A stretch of 64,000 nt of DNA from Euphorbia lathyris (taxonomy: Eukaryota; Streptophyta; Magnoliopsida; Malpighiales; Euphorbiaceae), in NCBI RefSeq assembly GCF_963576675.1, contig NC_088916.1:12500501-12564500 (forward strand). Reading direction: 5' to 3'. How positions within the stretch are numbered: position 1 is the stretch's first letter; each line of letters opens with the position of its first letter. Under the pieces are notes generated by a model. The model worked only from the letters and a program-made list of their open reading frames with translations, had not been told where the DNA came from and ran no database searches. The position numbers were made by a program, and so were the translations under genes. Shown here piece by piece: positions 22,690 through 33,689 of this stretch.

Positions 22690-23097
22690 GGATGTACAAG
22701 TAGGGCGGATCTAAGATGATAAGAGAGGGTGTATCAACTTCCATTCCTAGGCGGATCACCAGGCTTACTTCCTCGCGAAGGAAATCACCAACCACCCTGA
22801 CATTCCGTACCTGCACCTCTGTACGAATTGTCTGGTGTGTTACCTATTTTACCCTTTTGTCTACCGCCTTGTTGTAACCCTAGTAGGGGTAGTCCTAGTC
22901 TTTATTATCATTAGGGGATGTATTTAAACCCCCACTTTTGTAAGGATAGGCAACTTTTAATCAATCAACTCTTTCTCTTTGAGAATCAAGGTTTAATACC
23001 TTTTATCTTGGGATTCACTCCTTCTAGTTTAGCTAGAGAAGAACATCTTTGTGGGTTTACGATTAAAACCTTCATTTATCGCTTTCGATCTGTATCA
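22584..23097 (+). repeat. LTR 3 (original 3' LTR, full length)
   Basis: 514 bp, TG..CA. It is the only copy with the extra 39 bp after GGATGTATT, which completes a TATA-like TATTTAAACCC (about 22921-22931). Hence LTR 1 and LTR 2 lack part of the likely core promoter. Followed by the target duplication TTAGC. Confidence 0.9.
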
Positions 23098-23170
23098 TTA
23101 GCATTATCACTTCTTGTCTTGAATACTAAAATAGAAACCACATGTTTCTTAGGATGTCATTGTCATATTA
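23098..23170. repeat. right flank of the gypsy insertion, duplicated segment (copy 2)
   Basis: Together with 12275-12320 this matches the segment at 6455-7140. Blocks ATTAGCATTAT, CTTGAATA-TAAAAT and ACATGTTTCTTAGGATGTC are shared. It has no MITE 'B' and so represents that element's empty site. Confidence 0.75.
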
Positions 23171-23467
23171 TAAAAAGATTTAATATAGTAAAATAGGTAT
23201 ATTAAACAACAATATCATTAAAAAAACCTTAAGTACAAATAATACTCATAACATAAATTACCAAAAACTATGAAATATTGTCCTTAAAGTCTTCAATCAT
23301 ATCATAAAAACAAGTAGAAAATCTCATTAAATAAAATATCTTAAAATAATAAACACAATTTGAAAAAAAAAAACATACAACAATGTTTCAAGTGAATTAT
23401 AGTAAAGCAAAAAAATCAAAATTATTGAAATGAATGAGGTAAGAAATATTAAATTCTTGTATTTCTC
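23171..23467. other. non-coding AT-rich stretch
   Basis: No gene or repeat recognised. Confidence 0.4.
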
Positions 23468-23475
23468 ATTAAAGG

Positions 23476-24494
23476 TAGGGGTGTCAATATGGGTTCGCGG
23501 GTTGTAAACGTGTCGTGTCGACTTACTCAGGTGACCCATTTATCCCAACCCTGACCCAACCCATTTAATAAATGGGTCGATTCGGCACGATTCGTTTAAG
23601 AAGCGGGTTGAACGTGTCAACCTGGCTAACCCATTTAATTTTGCAACTCCATACTAAAAAAATATATTCAACTAAACAAAATGAAAAAGAAAATAAAAAC
23701 ATGCGTAATTACATATGAAAAAATAAAATCCAATACAAACTAACAAAACAAATTCAACAAGATAACATCAAAAGTCTAAAATCCAAAACTTACAAAAAAA
23801 AAAAAAATCAATTTCAAATAACAAATAAACTAAAACTAAGAATTCAATTCAACTTAAACAAGAACTACTAACAGTCTACCACAGTACAAAAGGCAAAATA
23901 CAGTCTACCACAGTACAAAAGACAAAATACAATTTAAGTGGAAAATTAATACCTAATTTCCTAGAATTTCTTAGGGTCGCAGTTTCTGATAAATGAGTGT
24001 AACCGACCGAAGTTGAATCTCATGGACAAGAACAAAAGGCAAAATACAATTTAAGTGGAAAATTAAATCAACAAAAGACTTACTTGTGGCTAGAGACTGA
24101 AGCGTTCACCGAATGTCAATTAAGAGAGGCAGACATCACAAATTGTTAGGGAAAGAAAGTTAAAACCTAACGTGTTCTATAATCTACTATATATATATTA
24201 GGGTTAAAAATTAAAATTACTTTTATATCCATAAAACTTTTTTATATTTACATGATATATGGGTTAGATGGGTTATATGGGTTTGCGGGTTGGGTTGACA
24301 CGACCCATAGACTCGTTTAAATTATGCGGGTTACAACGAATTCGCGAGTCAACCCGCGACCCGACCCATTTATTTTACGGGTTAGGCGTGTCAACCCATT
24401 TATGACCCAAACCCATTTATCTCAACCCTAATTCGTTTAATTTCCGTGTTACGCGAATCGTGTTATCGTGTTGTGACCCATATTGACAGTCCTA
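23476..24494. mobile_element. hAT-type MITE with 8-bp target duplication
   Basis: A 1019-bp element between perfect 8-bp repeats ATTAAAGG (23468-23475 and 24495-24502). The ends are TAGGGGTGTCAATATGGGT on the left and, reversed, TAGGACTGTCAATATGGGT on the right. An 8-bp duplication and a TAGGG-type end are hAT characters. Subterminal regions are full of AACCCATTTA/TAAATGGGTT and CGCGGGTT motifs. No transposase; the centre holds a short 29-bp duplication (about 23876-23935). Confidence 0.85.
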
Positions 24495-24779
24495 ATTAAA
24501 GGAAAGATAATGCTAACTATTACATTTATACTCTAATGTAAGTGTGCTATTCAAGTAAACTTAATGAGCAAGGGATTAGGACAAGTGTGGCTTAATCATA
24601 GCCATTCATCATGATCATTGTGATGAATGGTGGTGATGATTCAAAGGAGTGTACCTGTAAATATGAAGTAATAAATCTGCTTTTATAAAATATTATTATA
24701 CATTAATTTAAGTTCCACTTTATATAAATTATGTCTAAAAATAAATTATTTATGTAAAATTTAAAGGCTTTACATATGT

Positions 24780-26508
24780 CAAACCCGATCTAAAATAAGA
24801 TCAGATAATTACCACTGACCTATTATATAAACCAGTAGCAGTATCTCTCAAATAAGGAGAAAAATCAAACAAAAACCAAATTCTAGTTTAAAGCTAAAAT
24901 GACCAACATATGTCATTTCCAACATAACTTTTTCATCCGGAGTCCGATTAAGACGATTCAAAAACCACTGGAAACGTAAGATAAAAATAAAGAACTTTCA
25001 TTTAGGACTCCATGACAGATTCGGCCTATATCTGGTCGAAAAATGCATCACAAGGTTCAGATATGAATCTGATTTTCCAACAACACCTATATAGACAATT
25101 CTCTATATTTCTAGCTCAAAGTTATGACTTACTCATAACCCACATCACAGTATTCCACAAGTTCTCAACTTCAGCTAATTATATATATACATGTAGACAG
25201 TATAAGCCAAACAAAAGGACACTGCCAAAAACAAGTTATACAAGTGTCCGTATACTATCCACATATATGTACATGAACAAAATGGATGCAATACCCTAGA
25301 GACGACTTGCACCTCATATTTAATCAAACGTAAAACCTTATATCTAAATCAATCGTAACCGACAACATAATCCAAATGAACTTAAAACATTGTATCCATC
25401 CTCGAGTTTCTCCCCTTAAGTATCAATCCATAACCACATATCTAGTCGAGACGTCTCTTAACATTGTCTATCCCATATGGTCTTACCCAACACTTCGCTG
25501 CCATACCCAATAGGTCTTCAACTGTGTACACATGCAATGTCCCTCACTGAACATGGTCTTCAGATATAAAACCACCGATCCAGATAACTCTTAATGGATA
25601 TAAAATTATAAAATCATAACGTGCTCAAATTTCCTTTCACAATCAAATTCCAAACTATTTCATAACCATAAATCATTTGGCTTCAATTAGCCCCTTTGTA
25701 TCATAAAAATCATATTTGGACTTCAATCCAAAATAATAACAACAATAACCGCAATAGATTTCTCAATCCAAAAACAATTCGTAAGAAATCATCAAATTCA
25801 TTTTGTTCAATTTAGATATATATTGAAACCAAAAACATATATGTATATATGTAAATCAACCAAATTAAGCCTTAAATCAACATAATCAAGTAAAATCTGA
25901 AAATCACATAGAAGCATTCACAATAAAAACAAGATCATGAAAACCCTCAATTTTACAAAATTCATGCATAACCTTAAAATATCACTTTCTGAAAATTCTT
26001 TGATTATATATATATTTATATACATCAAACTCAAAATATAGTTGATAGTTACTTACCTTGGCTACTAATTGACCCGATCGATTCTTCTCTAAATTCTGTC
26101 TAAGACGTTTTCCCTCCAAACACTGTCGAAACTCAAAAACTCTTCGGTTAGGACTTAGATCTATGGATAAGGATGCTATGTTTCCAATTTCGAGTGATTT
26201 GGACGGTCGAATATCCGTAAATCAAAGAAACGGTGGAGAAACGGTCGAGAGAAAACTGATGATAAATAAAAAAGAAAAAGAAAAAGAAAAGGATGAAGAT
26301 GATGACTCGGTGGATGAATTTGAGATATATATCTCAAATATGAAAAATATCCATTTTGGTCCTTCATCTTTATATACTCTTTTAAAAATTATTCTAAATT
26401 TAACTCCAAACTTTTCATATAGCACCGAATTAACTTCACACATCCAATAATTATAATATATATTAATATCAAGGTATAAATTCTAGAAATTTAGACACGG
26501 ACGTGACA
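24780..26508 (-). repeat. LTR of a Tekay/Del-type gypsy element (reverse strand)
   Basis: The LTR begins on the minus strand at 26508 with TGTCACGTCCGTG, directly after a polypurine tract. A TATA box (TATATAAAG on the minus strand, about 26371-26379) follows at a suitable distance. The other LTR end, at lower coordinates, is not clear, so 24780 is a minimum extent judged from sequence character. No primer site or second LTR is seen, so this is a 3' LTR whose body is lost. Confidence 0.55.
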
Positions 26509-26545
26509 ATTCTCCCCACCTTAAGAAATTTCGTCCTCGAAATTC
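26509..26545 (-). other. gypsy pol stop and polypurine tract
   Basis: On the minus strand the sequence encodes NFEDEIS and a stop, followed by AGGTGGGGAGAA and then the LTR. This junction is typical of Tekay/Del elements. About 60 bp further, 26578-26600 repeats the first 20-odd bases of the LTR. Confidence 0.65.
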
Positions 26546-26599
26546 ACGTTCTCTAATCTAAATTCCCTTCCTCAAATTATTTAGACACGGACGTGACAA

Positions 26600-27220
26600 C
26601 ATAATTCGATTTTTTGCAAATTTAATTTTTTTTTTGTAAAAATACAATTTTACATGAATTAAGTACAACTTTATATAAATTATGCCTAACCATAGAAGAT
26701 TTACGTAAAGTTCAAAGGTTTAAAGTGAAACTCGATTTTTCACGAAAGTTAGTGATTTTGATTTGTAAAATAACAAAACTTTACGTAAATTATGTCTAAC
26801 TAATAGAGAATTTATGTAAAGTTCAAAAGTTTGATGTATAGCTCGATTTTTCAAAAAGTTGGTGATTTTTAAAATAACAATTTTAAGTAAATTAAGTGTC
26901 ACTTTACGTAAATTTTGTCTTACAATAGAGGATTACGTAAAGTTCTAACGTTTTATATGAAACATGATTATGTATAGAGAATTTACATAAAGTTCAAATA
27001 TTTTTACGTGAAACTCAATTATTTTATAAAGTTAGTTTTTTTTTGTAAAATAACAAATTTACATAAATTAAGTTTCAATTCACGTAAATTGTGACTAACC
27101 ATAAAGGGTTTACATAAATTAAGTCTCGTGAATTATGTCTTACAATAAAGAATTTACGTAATATTTAAATTTTTTTTATGTAAAACTCGTTTATTTGTAA
27201 TGACATATGTCCAATTGACT
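26600..27220. repeat. second TTTACGTAAA repeat block, inverted orientation
   Basis: About six degenerate units of roughly 100 bp carry ACTTTACGTAAATTATGTCTAA, GATTTACGTAAAGTTC-type and AAACTCGATTTTTCACG motifs. These are the reverse complements of phrases in the 10180-12190 array. Confidence 0.6.
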
Positions 27221-27659
27221 AGAAATTGACCAATGGCATATTTATCTTTTAAAACGCGTTTTATTTTATCACATTAGCTGTTAGTTGATTATCTTTTTGT
27301 TTAGTTGATTCGACTAGCTGTTTATGTAAATATGTTTGGTAAAACTTAGTTGATTGCTAATAGTTGTTTGTGTAAAATGACATATAAGGACATTAATATT
27401 TTATGGCTATTATTTTCTTTTTTTAGTAATTTATATTCTTTATCACCTTCTTAAAAATTGGCATATACAAATGCTATAACTTAAATTTTTATAATGCATA
27501 AAAATATATTTAAACAATGAAATTATTCTTAGATATTTACTAATAAAAGTAAGATCTTCATTTATGATCATAAACGTTGAATCAAGAACTTTGCACCTAG
27601 ATTGCTAATAGTATCTTAGATATTATATAATATATTGTATATATTTTCTAATATATACC
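27221..27659. other. non-coding AT-rich stretch
   Basis: Short TTAGTTGATT repeats near 27280-27370; otherwise nothing recognised. Confidence 0.4.
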
Positions 27660-28080
27660 AATTAATGGAGATGTAGGGCAGCGATCAGCCTTTGGGATCA
27701 AATGACTTCTCTATGCAGATAGTGGTCCCTAGGAACACTCCAACACCCAAGTTAGTTCCGGAAAGGATAGAGAGATAAAGTATTAAGTAAGAGAGAGAAA
27801 CTAGTCACACCTCCTATTACTGGCTTGGGAGCTCCTTTTATTGATGGGGGGCAACTCTTTGGTGCGCTTTGAGTCTAAAAGGGGGTTGAATTGGATTGAG
27901 ACTGGCCCATATCCCTTGTTAAGTAGTCCTTCCGAACCGAACTGTTTACTGAACCATTTTCATGTGACTGCCTCACTCGTCTGGTCGGTTTATTGATTCC
28001 GAAGAAGTTTCCCGGCGTTGGGTGTTCCATCATGCTAAGCGGATATAATTTTGGTTGTGTAGTTCATGGCGCAGGCTTCG
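27660..28080 (-). repeat. probable Tat-type gypsy LTR fragment (reverse strand)
   Basis: It has the same order of phrases as the LTRs at 30085 and 36076: a GGAACACTCCAACACCCAAGTTAG segment, an A/G-rich run, then a GCTTGGGAGCTCCTTTTATT stretch at the position of their TATA region. Sequence identity is low and no ends are defined. Confidence 0.35.
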
Positions 28081-28242
28081 TTTTCAAAAGAGCAAACACG
28101 CAAAGGAGTAGTGCCGGAGCCAGAAATTAAGATTTAGAGGGGCTAATTTAAACCGTGCGGTTGACGGTAAATTTTTAAAGTTATCATTTTTTAGAAACTA
28201 GCATTGAACTAATAGAAAATTAAACATGTTTACTTTTTTTAA

Positions 28243-28911
28243 GAGTAATTAATTTATTAGTCCCTATATTTTGACAAAACACACGGTTAGTCCCTGTGTT
28301 TTTAAAAACACACGGTAAGGTCCCTAACCTTTTTCTCGGTGAAATATTTAGTCCTTCCATATGTTTGTTAGATTTTTTACCGTTTATGAATTCGGAAATG
28401 AATAAATTACCTTTTACTATTTATCAGTCAAAGGCAATTCACACCTCTATGTCTTTCTCTCACAACTCGCACTCACAAAAAAAAATGGAGAAAGGATCGA
28501 ATCCCTAACCCATAATCGAATCACTCATGCTCACTCTTTCTGTTTGAATTGAAGGTAGAAATCGAGTCAAATCTCTCTCGCTTACTCTTCCTGTTCAAAT
28601 TGAAAGTGGAAATCCTCTTACTCTCAATGATGAGTTTAATTTTCTTCATATTCTCAACTCATGTTTATTGTCAACTGCTTCAGTGATGACGAAAGATGTT
28701 TCTGCTAATTTTGTTATTGTTGTAAACAATGAAGATAATGGCCTTATATGTTTGATTTTGTGGTAGAGGGTAGTTAAGGCATTACATTTTTATTTTAAAT
28801 TGATTTTGACTCATATTCAAATTGACTAACAGAATCTTCATGAGAGTCTAACGGCAGGGACTAAATAGTTCACCGAGAAAAACGTTAGGGACTAAACAGT
28901 TCATCGAGAAA
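28243..28911. mobile_element. truncated member of MITE family 'B'
   Basis: The left arm (GAGTAATTAATTTATTAGTC and the following TTAGTCCCTG unit) and most of the right arm (CTAACGGCAGGGACTAAA, ACGTTAGGGACTAAACAGTT) match MITE 'B' at 6516-7074, but the centre differs and the right end is lost at about 28911. There it abuts the Tat-like element. Confidence 0.75.
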
Positions 28912-28914
28912 GAT

Positions 28915-29999
28915 AGGAAACCAATCACCACGTCATCGGCTTTGTCACCCGCCTCTTGGGATGCTTCACCAAGATCACCCAATTCAAGGTCGACAACAGG
29001 CTTGCTCTCCTCGACCGATCCATTCAGCTCATTCCGAACTTGATCACGGATGTAATCTTTAACGTTTGGTATCCTGTCGTATCTAATACAATCCTCGACC
29101 TCAGGAACCACGTACTCCGGATCCACAAAGTCAATATCGGGGTAGGTAAGCTTAACATAAGCCATGATCCGCTCATCGTAGTAGTAAGCACGGTTACCTA
29201 CCATAATCTCCGAGTTCGATAAGGCAACCTTATGGTTCTCAGCATCTTCCGCCATCTTCTCCTTCAGACTGCGGATCTCCGCGTCCTTGCTTTCATTAAG
29301 GGCAATGGCGGTAGCAGCATTGGCACTGACAACGACAACTTCTTTCTCCATCCTTCTTATGGTAGCCTTATCTGCCACCCCTTGAAGTAGATCCGCCTCC
29401 ATAGCATGCATATGCGTGTACGCCTGGAAAAGAAAAGGACAATTTAAAAAATGAAATCTCCTCAAAGGAGATCACTCTTTCATCCAAAAATGTAAAATAA
29501 AGAAAGTAAATCTTACCGAAAGGAGATCCCTTTTCCCCATCTTGGCATGGGCGGATCCGAAGAACTTGCTTTGACTCTCTTGCACTTCATGGAGTTGACC
29601 AAGGGCTTCATCAAGGTCATTGATAATCGACTCGTTCCCCAGGGACCCTTTATCACCATACTTGGCGAGCTAATATCCTACCAAGTCAGGCTTAGCCACC
29701 TATGCAAAAAGAAAGAAGCCCCAAATTCAGAATTCATAGCAAAAGGGAGAAAGCGGTAAAATAAACATACCTGCTCCTGGTCCATCCTAGGCCTCCCAGC
29801 TTTCGAGGCATTCGCCAGCAACTTCTCTCCACTAGCAGCATCGGATCTCGTTTTCTTACTAGGAGGATTCATGGCCCCCTCCAGAGGGCGTTTCTCGTCC
29901 CTCTTACTGGGATTCACCACCAGTGCATTCTTTTGGGCTTCCAGCTCTTTCTGTTTTCTACGCTTCTCTACAAGGGCGCGACTGGCCTCAGATAAAACC
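28915..29999 (-). pseudogene. antisense Tat-element gene, 3' exons (Transposase_28-like)
   Basis: Three exons are joined by canonical GT-AG introns: 29999-29771, 29699-29517 and 29423 to about 28915. Acceptors follow pyrimidine tracts (TTTTCCAG, TTTTTGCATAG). The first exon is basic (VNPSKRDEKRPLEG, PSKKTRSDAASG). The last exon has a long helical, probably coiled-coil stretch (EADLLQGVADKATIRRMEKE), a LTYPDIDF-x-DPEYVVPE segment and an acidic C-terminus. The middle exon carries an in-frame stop (TAG near 29675). The frame runs off into the MITE at 28911, so the natural end is missing. The function of these proteins is unknown. Confidence 0.65.
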
Positions 30000-30084
30000 C
30001 TGACAAGGGAACAACAAAATAATCAAGGTTCAAGGAAGGAACAAAGGTAACTTCGTCAAGTTGAGTAAACTTCACATAAGTAAT

Positions 30085-30883
30085 TGATAACTTGTGGAAA
30101 AATCCTTGATCGGAGCACTTCCCTGTGAGGCGCCGTTGGGATCGGCCGGGGACACTCCGATGCCAAAGTCAGTAATATTTCTGAGAATAAACTGTAAGCA
30201 CAAAAGTAGAGAATCAGTAAGTGTACCTCAATAGCTTGGGATGCAAGCTATTTATACTAATGTAGTTGTAACTCTTGGTAACTAGAAAGTCTCCATTAAT
30301 GCCTCATTAATGGCGGTCACTGATCTTATTCAAGTATGACCGTTAGCTTATTAATGGATGTTATGGAGATGTAGATGAACGGTCATGTCATTACTCATCT
30401 TTAATTGCTATCAATTCTCCATTAATCCCAGCATTTATCCTTGAAACCCTCAGAGTTGGAGTATTCGAACAGTCAAGTCTTTATTCCCCTTTAATGACTA
30501 TTAATTGCCATTTAATTGTATTTATTCCCATTCATGGATGGTAATAAAGGCGCCTTTTGGTATTCTTAGATCCGTCAAGGCGTATGTACGCTCTCCTTGG
30601 GAACAATGGCGGGTCTCCATTACTCGTTCTCATCGAGCGTATCTCATTATGGCGTATCTCGTTATGGCGTATCTCGCCATGGTCCACGTGGTGTGGCATA
30701 ATGCTAGAAACTCCTTCCTTTTCTTCATTATTTATATATTCACCCTACATTAATCCTGCAATAATTGTCATTAATTCCGTATTAATCATGCATAAATATC
30801 TCTTTTAGAAAGAATAATGGTTTGCCATTATTTCTATTAATTTTCCCTTATTCCTTATTCAAGAATAATTTGGGTTGTTATCA
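30085..30883 (-). repeat. 3' LTR of the nested Tat-like element
   Basis: 799 bp. It has one more copy of the 15-bp unit TATCTCGTTATGGCG than the 5' LTR (near 30650-30680). Confidence 0.9.
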
Positions 30884-30895
30884 GAAGCCCCCCCT
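30884..30895 (-). other. polypurine tract of the nested Tat-like element
   Basis: On the minus strand, AGGGGGGGCTTC directly before the 3' LTR. It resembles the GGGGGGGGCTTT tract before the outer element's LTR. Confidence 0.75.
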
Positions 30896-31353
30896 AAAGG
30901 TATAAAAAGCTCTTTAGGGCTGTCTAAATGGTGTTTTATTTTTCCATCTTGGAGGAAAGTGGACCCGCCCTAGATGGGATCATATATGGATATGATGCAC
31001 TTTTAGGGGTTTTTTATTCTTCGTGAATAGGTGGTCAGCTGTATCCATTGTTAGCCTCTAGGGGATTTTTGAGAGTTATATTTCTTTTAGAAATGGAATA
31101 ACCCGCCCTTTATGGGACCATTTGTTCCTACCGCATAGGATTATGATTCGCCTTAGGGACTTTTTTTCTTCAGTTCTGCCATATTGAGGAGAATGACCCG
31201 ACCTTAGGGATCAGTAAGAATGATCAGCCATTTAGGGACTTTTGTGCATTTTGTGGAGGGTTTTAGCACTCTAGGCACTTGCCTTTTTAGCCTTTACTCA
31301 TTTTCCAAAGTGTTTTTACTTTGCATTTGTGAAGGCGAGACTTCGTTATTTCT

Positions 31354-31622
31354 ATGATGAAGATGAAGATTCATTACTTTGATGAAGATGAGGCTTCATT
31401 GTTTGGATGAAGATGAGGCTTCATTATTTGGATGAAGACGAGGCTTCATTATTTGGAGATGAAGTCGAGGCTTCATTATTTGGATGAAGACGAGGCTTCA
31501 TTATTTGGAGATGAAGTCTCGGCTTCATTATTTGGAGATGAAGTCGAGGCTTCATTATCTTTGATGAAGACGAGGCTTCATTGGTTTGATGAAGACGAGG
31601 CTTCATTGTTTGGAGATGAACC
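31354..31622. repeat. minisatellite in the 3' non-coding region of the nested element
   Basis: About ten copies of a 24-30 bp unit with core GAGGCTTCATTATTTGGATG. Tandem repeats between pol and the 3' LTR are common in Tat/Ogre elements. Confidence 0.85.
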
Positions 31623-31699
31623 CTTTTCTTTCCAGAACTATTTTTACTAATGCATTATATCTTTTAGCAAGTAACTTTTTAGAATCTGGTTTAGGATTA

Positions 31700-32180
31700 A
31701 TTTCTCCGATTGTTTAGGGTAGGTGGCCAGCCGTACCCCAATATGTGAACCTTTGTGAAGGTTAGAAGCTTTTATTCCTGGTGAGGAAGTTAAGCTGCCT
31801 TAGGCGATCGATTTGCTTCCTATCTTTGAGGTGAATCAATCCGCCGCCAGGTCTTGAGACTCTTCTTTGGGAAGAGTATTTGAGAGTGTAAAGTTCTCAC
31901 GTCTGAGAAATGTTTTAACTCTGTCTCTGACGACGATCAATCGTTTCCTATCTTTGAGGTAGATCGATCCGCCGCTGAGATTATTGTTCTCCTATCTTTT
32001 AAGGAGAAAGTTTAGGGTGTAATTTTCTCATGTTTGAGATAATTTTAACCCGCTTTTGATGGTGACCAATATTTTTCCTGTCTTTGAGGAGAGAGTTGAG
32101 CTCATTTGAAAGCTTTTGAGGGTCTGTGTTTCTTATCTTTGTGGAAAGGGGATCCGCTCGTGATGGGGATCAATTGTCCT
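31700..32180. repeat. degenerate longer repeats in the nested element
   Basis: The phrase TCCTATCTTTGAGGT followed by GATCGATCCGCCG-like sequence recurs near 31820, 31948 and 32180 with weaker copies between, suggesting an old repeat of roughly 125 bp. Confidence 0.5.
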
Positions 32181-33235
32181 ATCTTTGAGGTAATTGATCC
32201 GCCTGTGGAACTTTTCATTCGCCAGCCACTGGGCGTATATCACCTCTTTGATTACATCTTCCTTCTTCAGCTTTGCTATTTCTTCTTCTATAGAATTTGG
32301 AAAGATATAGAACAAAACTAGGCAAATGAATATAAGAAGTATGGTAAGAAAGAATAAATTATAAAATATAGGATACTATAACAGTTTAATGCACATATAA
32401 GAATACGTAAAAATACTGATTTTTAGACCCATGGTTCCGTCTTTGCTGAGCAACTGCATTTGCATCTTCCATGATGTTTAACTTATGAGTAATCACATCT
32501 GGGCTTACTCTTGTGAGGATCTCATTCTTCCATGCAAACACGCTTTCAAACTCAATGAGAACTTTCGTAACATCCTCCTTGATCTCAGGTTTTAATCCTT
32601 TGGCGATCCACACCCGCTTTCCATCAGCAATAAGGAACATTTCCGTGTCGCCCAAAGTTGTAGTGACAAGTTCATCTTCCTCACCTTGGTCATCTTTGAA
32701 TTGTGGGCGGATCGATAGCGACGCCGAGTAGGTCTCTTCAGCCACCTTTTGGTTCCCGCTAATCATTATTCCTCCTTTGCTGGTGGGAATGTACATTGCC
32801 ATACGATGGATGGAAATTAGGGCTGCAACCTCTGAGATGAACAACCGCCTAAGAATGATGTTATAAGCTGATTGTCCATTCATAATAGAGAACTCCAAAT
32901 CACCAATCCACGCTTGATCATCATCTGCCAGCTTGCATTCCAAAGTTACCTGGCCCTTGGTCTGGATAGTATGACCTGTCACTCCCATGATGTCAACAAT
33001 GGTTGTTTCTATTTGGATTGGATCAACCTTTAGTTTGGCGAATGCACCTATGGTGATGACATTGCAAGAACTGCCCGTGTCTACCATTACTCGCTTCATT
33101 TCATCTCCCATCCTTCAATTGTCAATGCATCTGTTTGTGGAGAGATTACTGGACCTGTTTCTGCAAAAGGGGCAATTGAGGGATGTTTTATCCAGAACGG
33201 ATATTTTTGCTTTTTCCACAGGTGGCTGATACACT
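32133..33235 (-). pseudogene. Tat-like gag end, protease and RT start (nested element)
   Basis: Reading down the minus strand: a gag C-terminal stretch (EDGPVYQPPVEKAK, about 33240), then a retropepsin domain with VDTGSSCNVI near 33075, then a linker with FESVFAWKNE, and after a break the beginning of RT (EEEIAKLKKEDVIKEV) near 32280. The core RT and everything downstream are absent here. Stops and frameshifts separate the pieces. The segment would encode the protease that matures the polyprotein, but it is defective. Confidence 0.75.
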
Positions 33236-33689
33236 GGTCCATCTTCTATGACATTGATGACACTTTTGAATTTCTTTTTGGGATCTGTCTTCTGCTTGTC
33301 GTCTTGTTATTTGTTATTCTGGACAAAGCTATCTAGTTTGCCAGCTCCCAGCAAGCATCAATGTGGTGGCCAACCTGTAGTACGCTTTGGCGTTTCTTCC
33401 AACGGTTACATGCTCCCCTCCTTTGGGTTCGGGATATGTAATGTCCCGCTTATATTGATTCTTTTCTTTTATATTGTGGAAAGTTGGAAGCTTTAATCAT
33501 TTTTTCCACCTCGTACCCCATGATTCGCACTATGAATGGCGAATTCCTGTTAACTGGATGGCGTATCTTTCTGCATTGTTCTCTTGTCTATCCAGAGCGA
33601 CATGCACTCGCCTTTCAATCTCATCATTCGTGTGTTCAATGTTGAATCATGATGGTGAAGCCAGCTCTTGATCTTGATCTCGATCATGT

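Larger units (their letters stand above)
12321..23097 (+). mobile_element. tandem Ty3/gypsy element (LTR-internal-LTR-internal-LTR), CRM-like chromovirus
   Basis: Two internal regions repeat with an offset of 5131 bp and are separated and flanked by three LTRs. One 5-bp target duplication, TTAGC (12316-12320 and 23098-23102), brackets the whole 10.8-kb unit, and no duplication brackets the middle LTR, so this is one insertion enlarged later. Both internals encode identical peptides and share every stop and frameshift. The gag-PR-RT-RH-IN order is gypsy. The tRNA-iMet primer site, LTRs beginning TGATG-GGACATCC, and a pol frame running into the 3' LTR point to the CRM (centromeric) lineage, which I infer rather than prove. 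Confidence 0.9.

Noticed and set aside
12321..23097. The two identical internal copies being an assembly artefact
   Set aside because: Not fully excluded, but the recombinant middle LTR and the single outer target duplication are what a real unequal crossover produces and would not arise from simple read duplication.
25012..25299. 95-codon frame beginning MTDSAYIWSKN
   Set aside because: Located inside the same LTR; no similarity I recognise.
26163..26450. 95-codon frame with an acidic and Lys-rich stretch
   Set aside because: Lies in the transcribed part of a Tekay-like LTR on the opposite strand; no domain.
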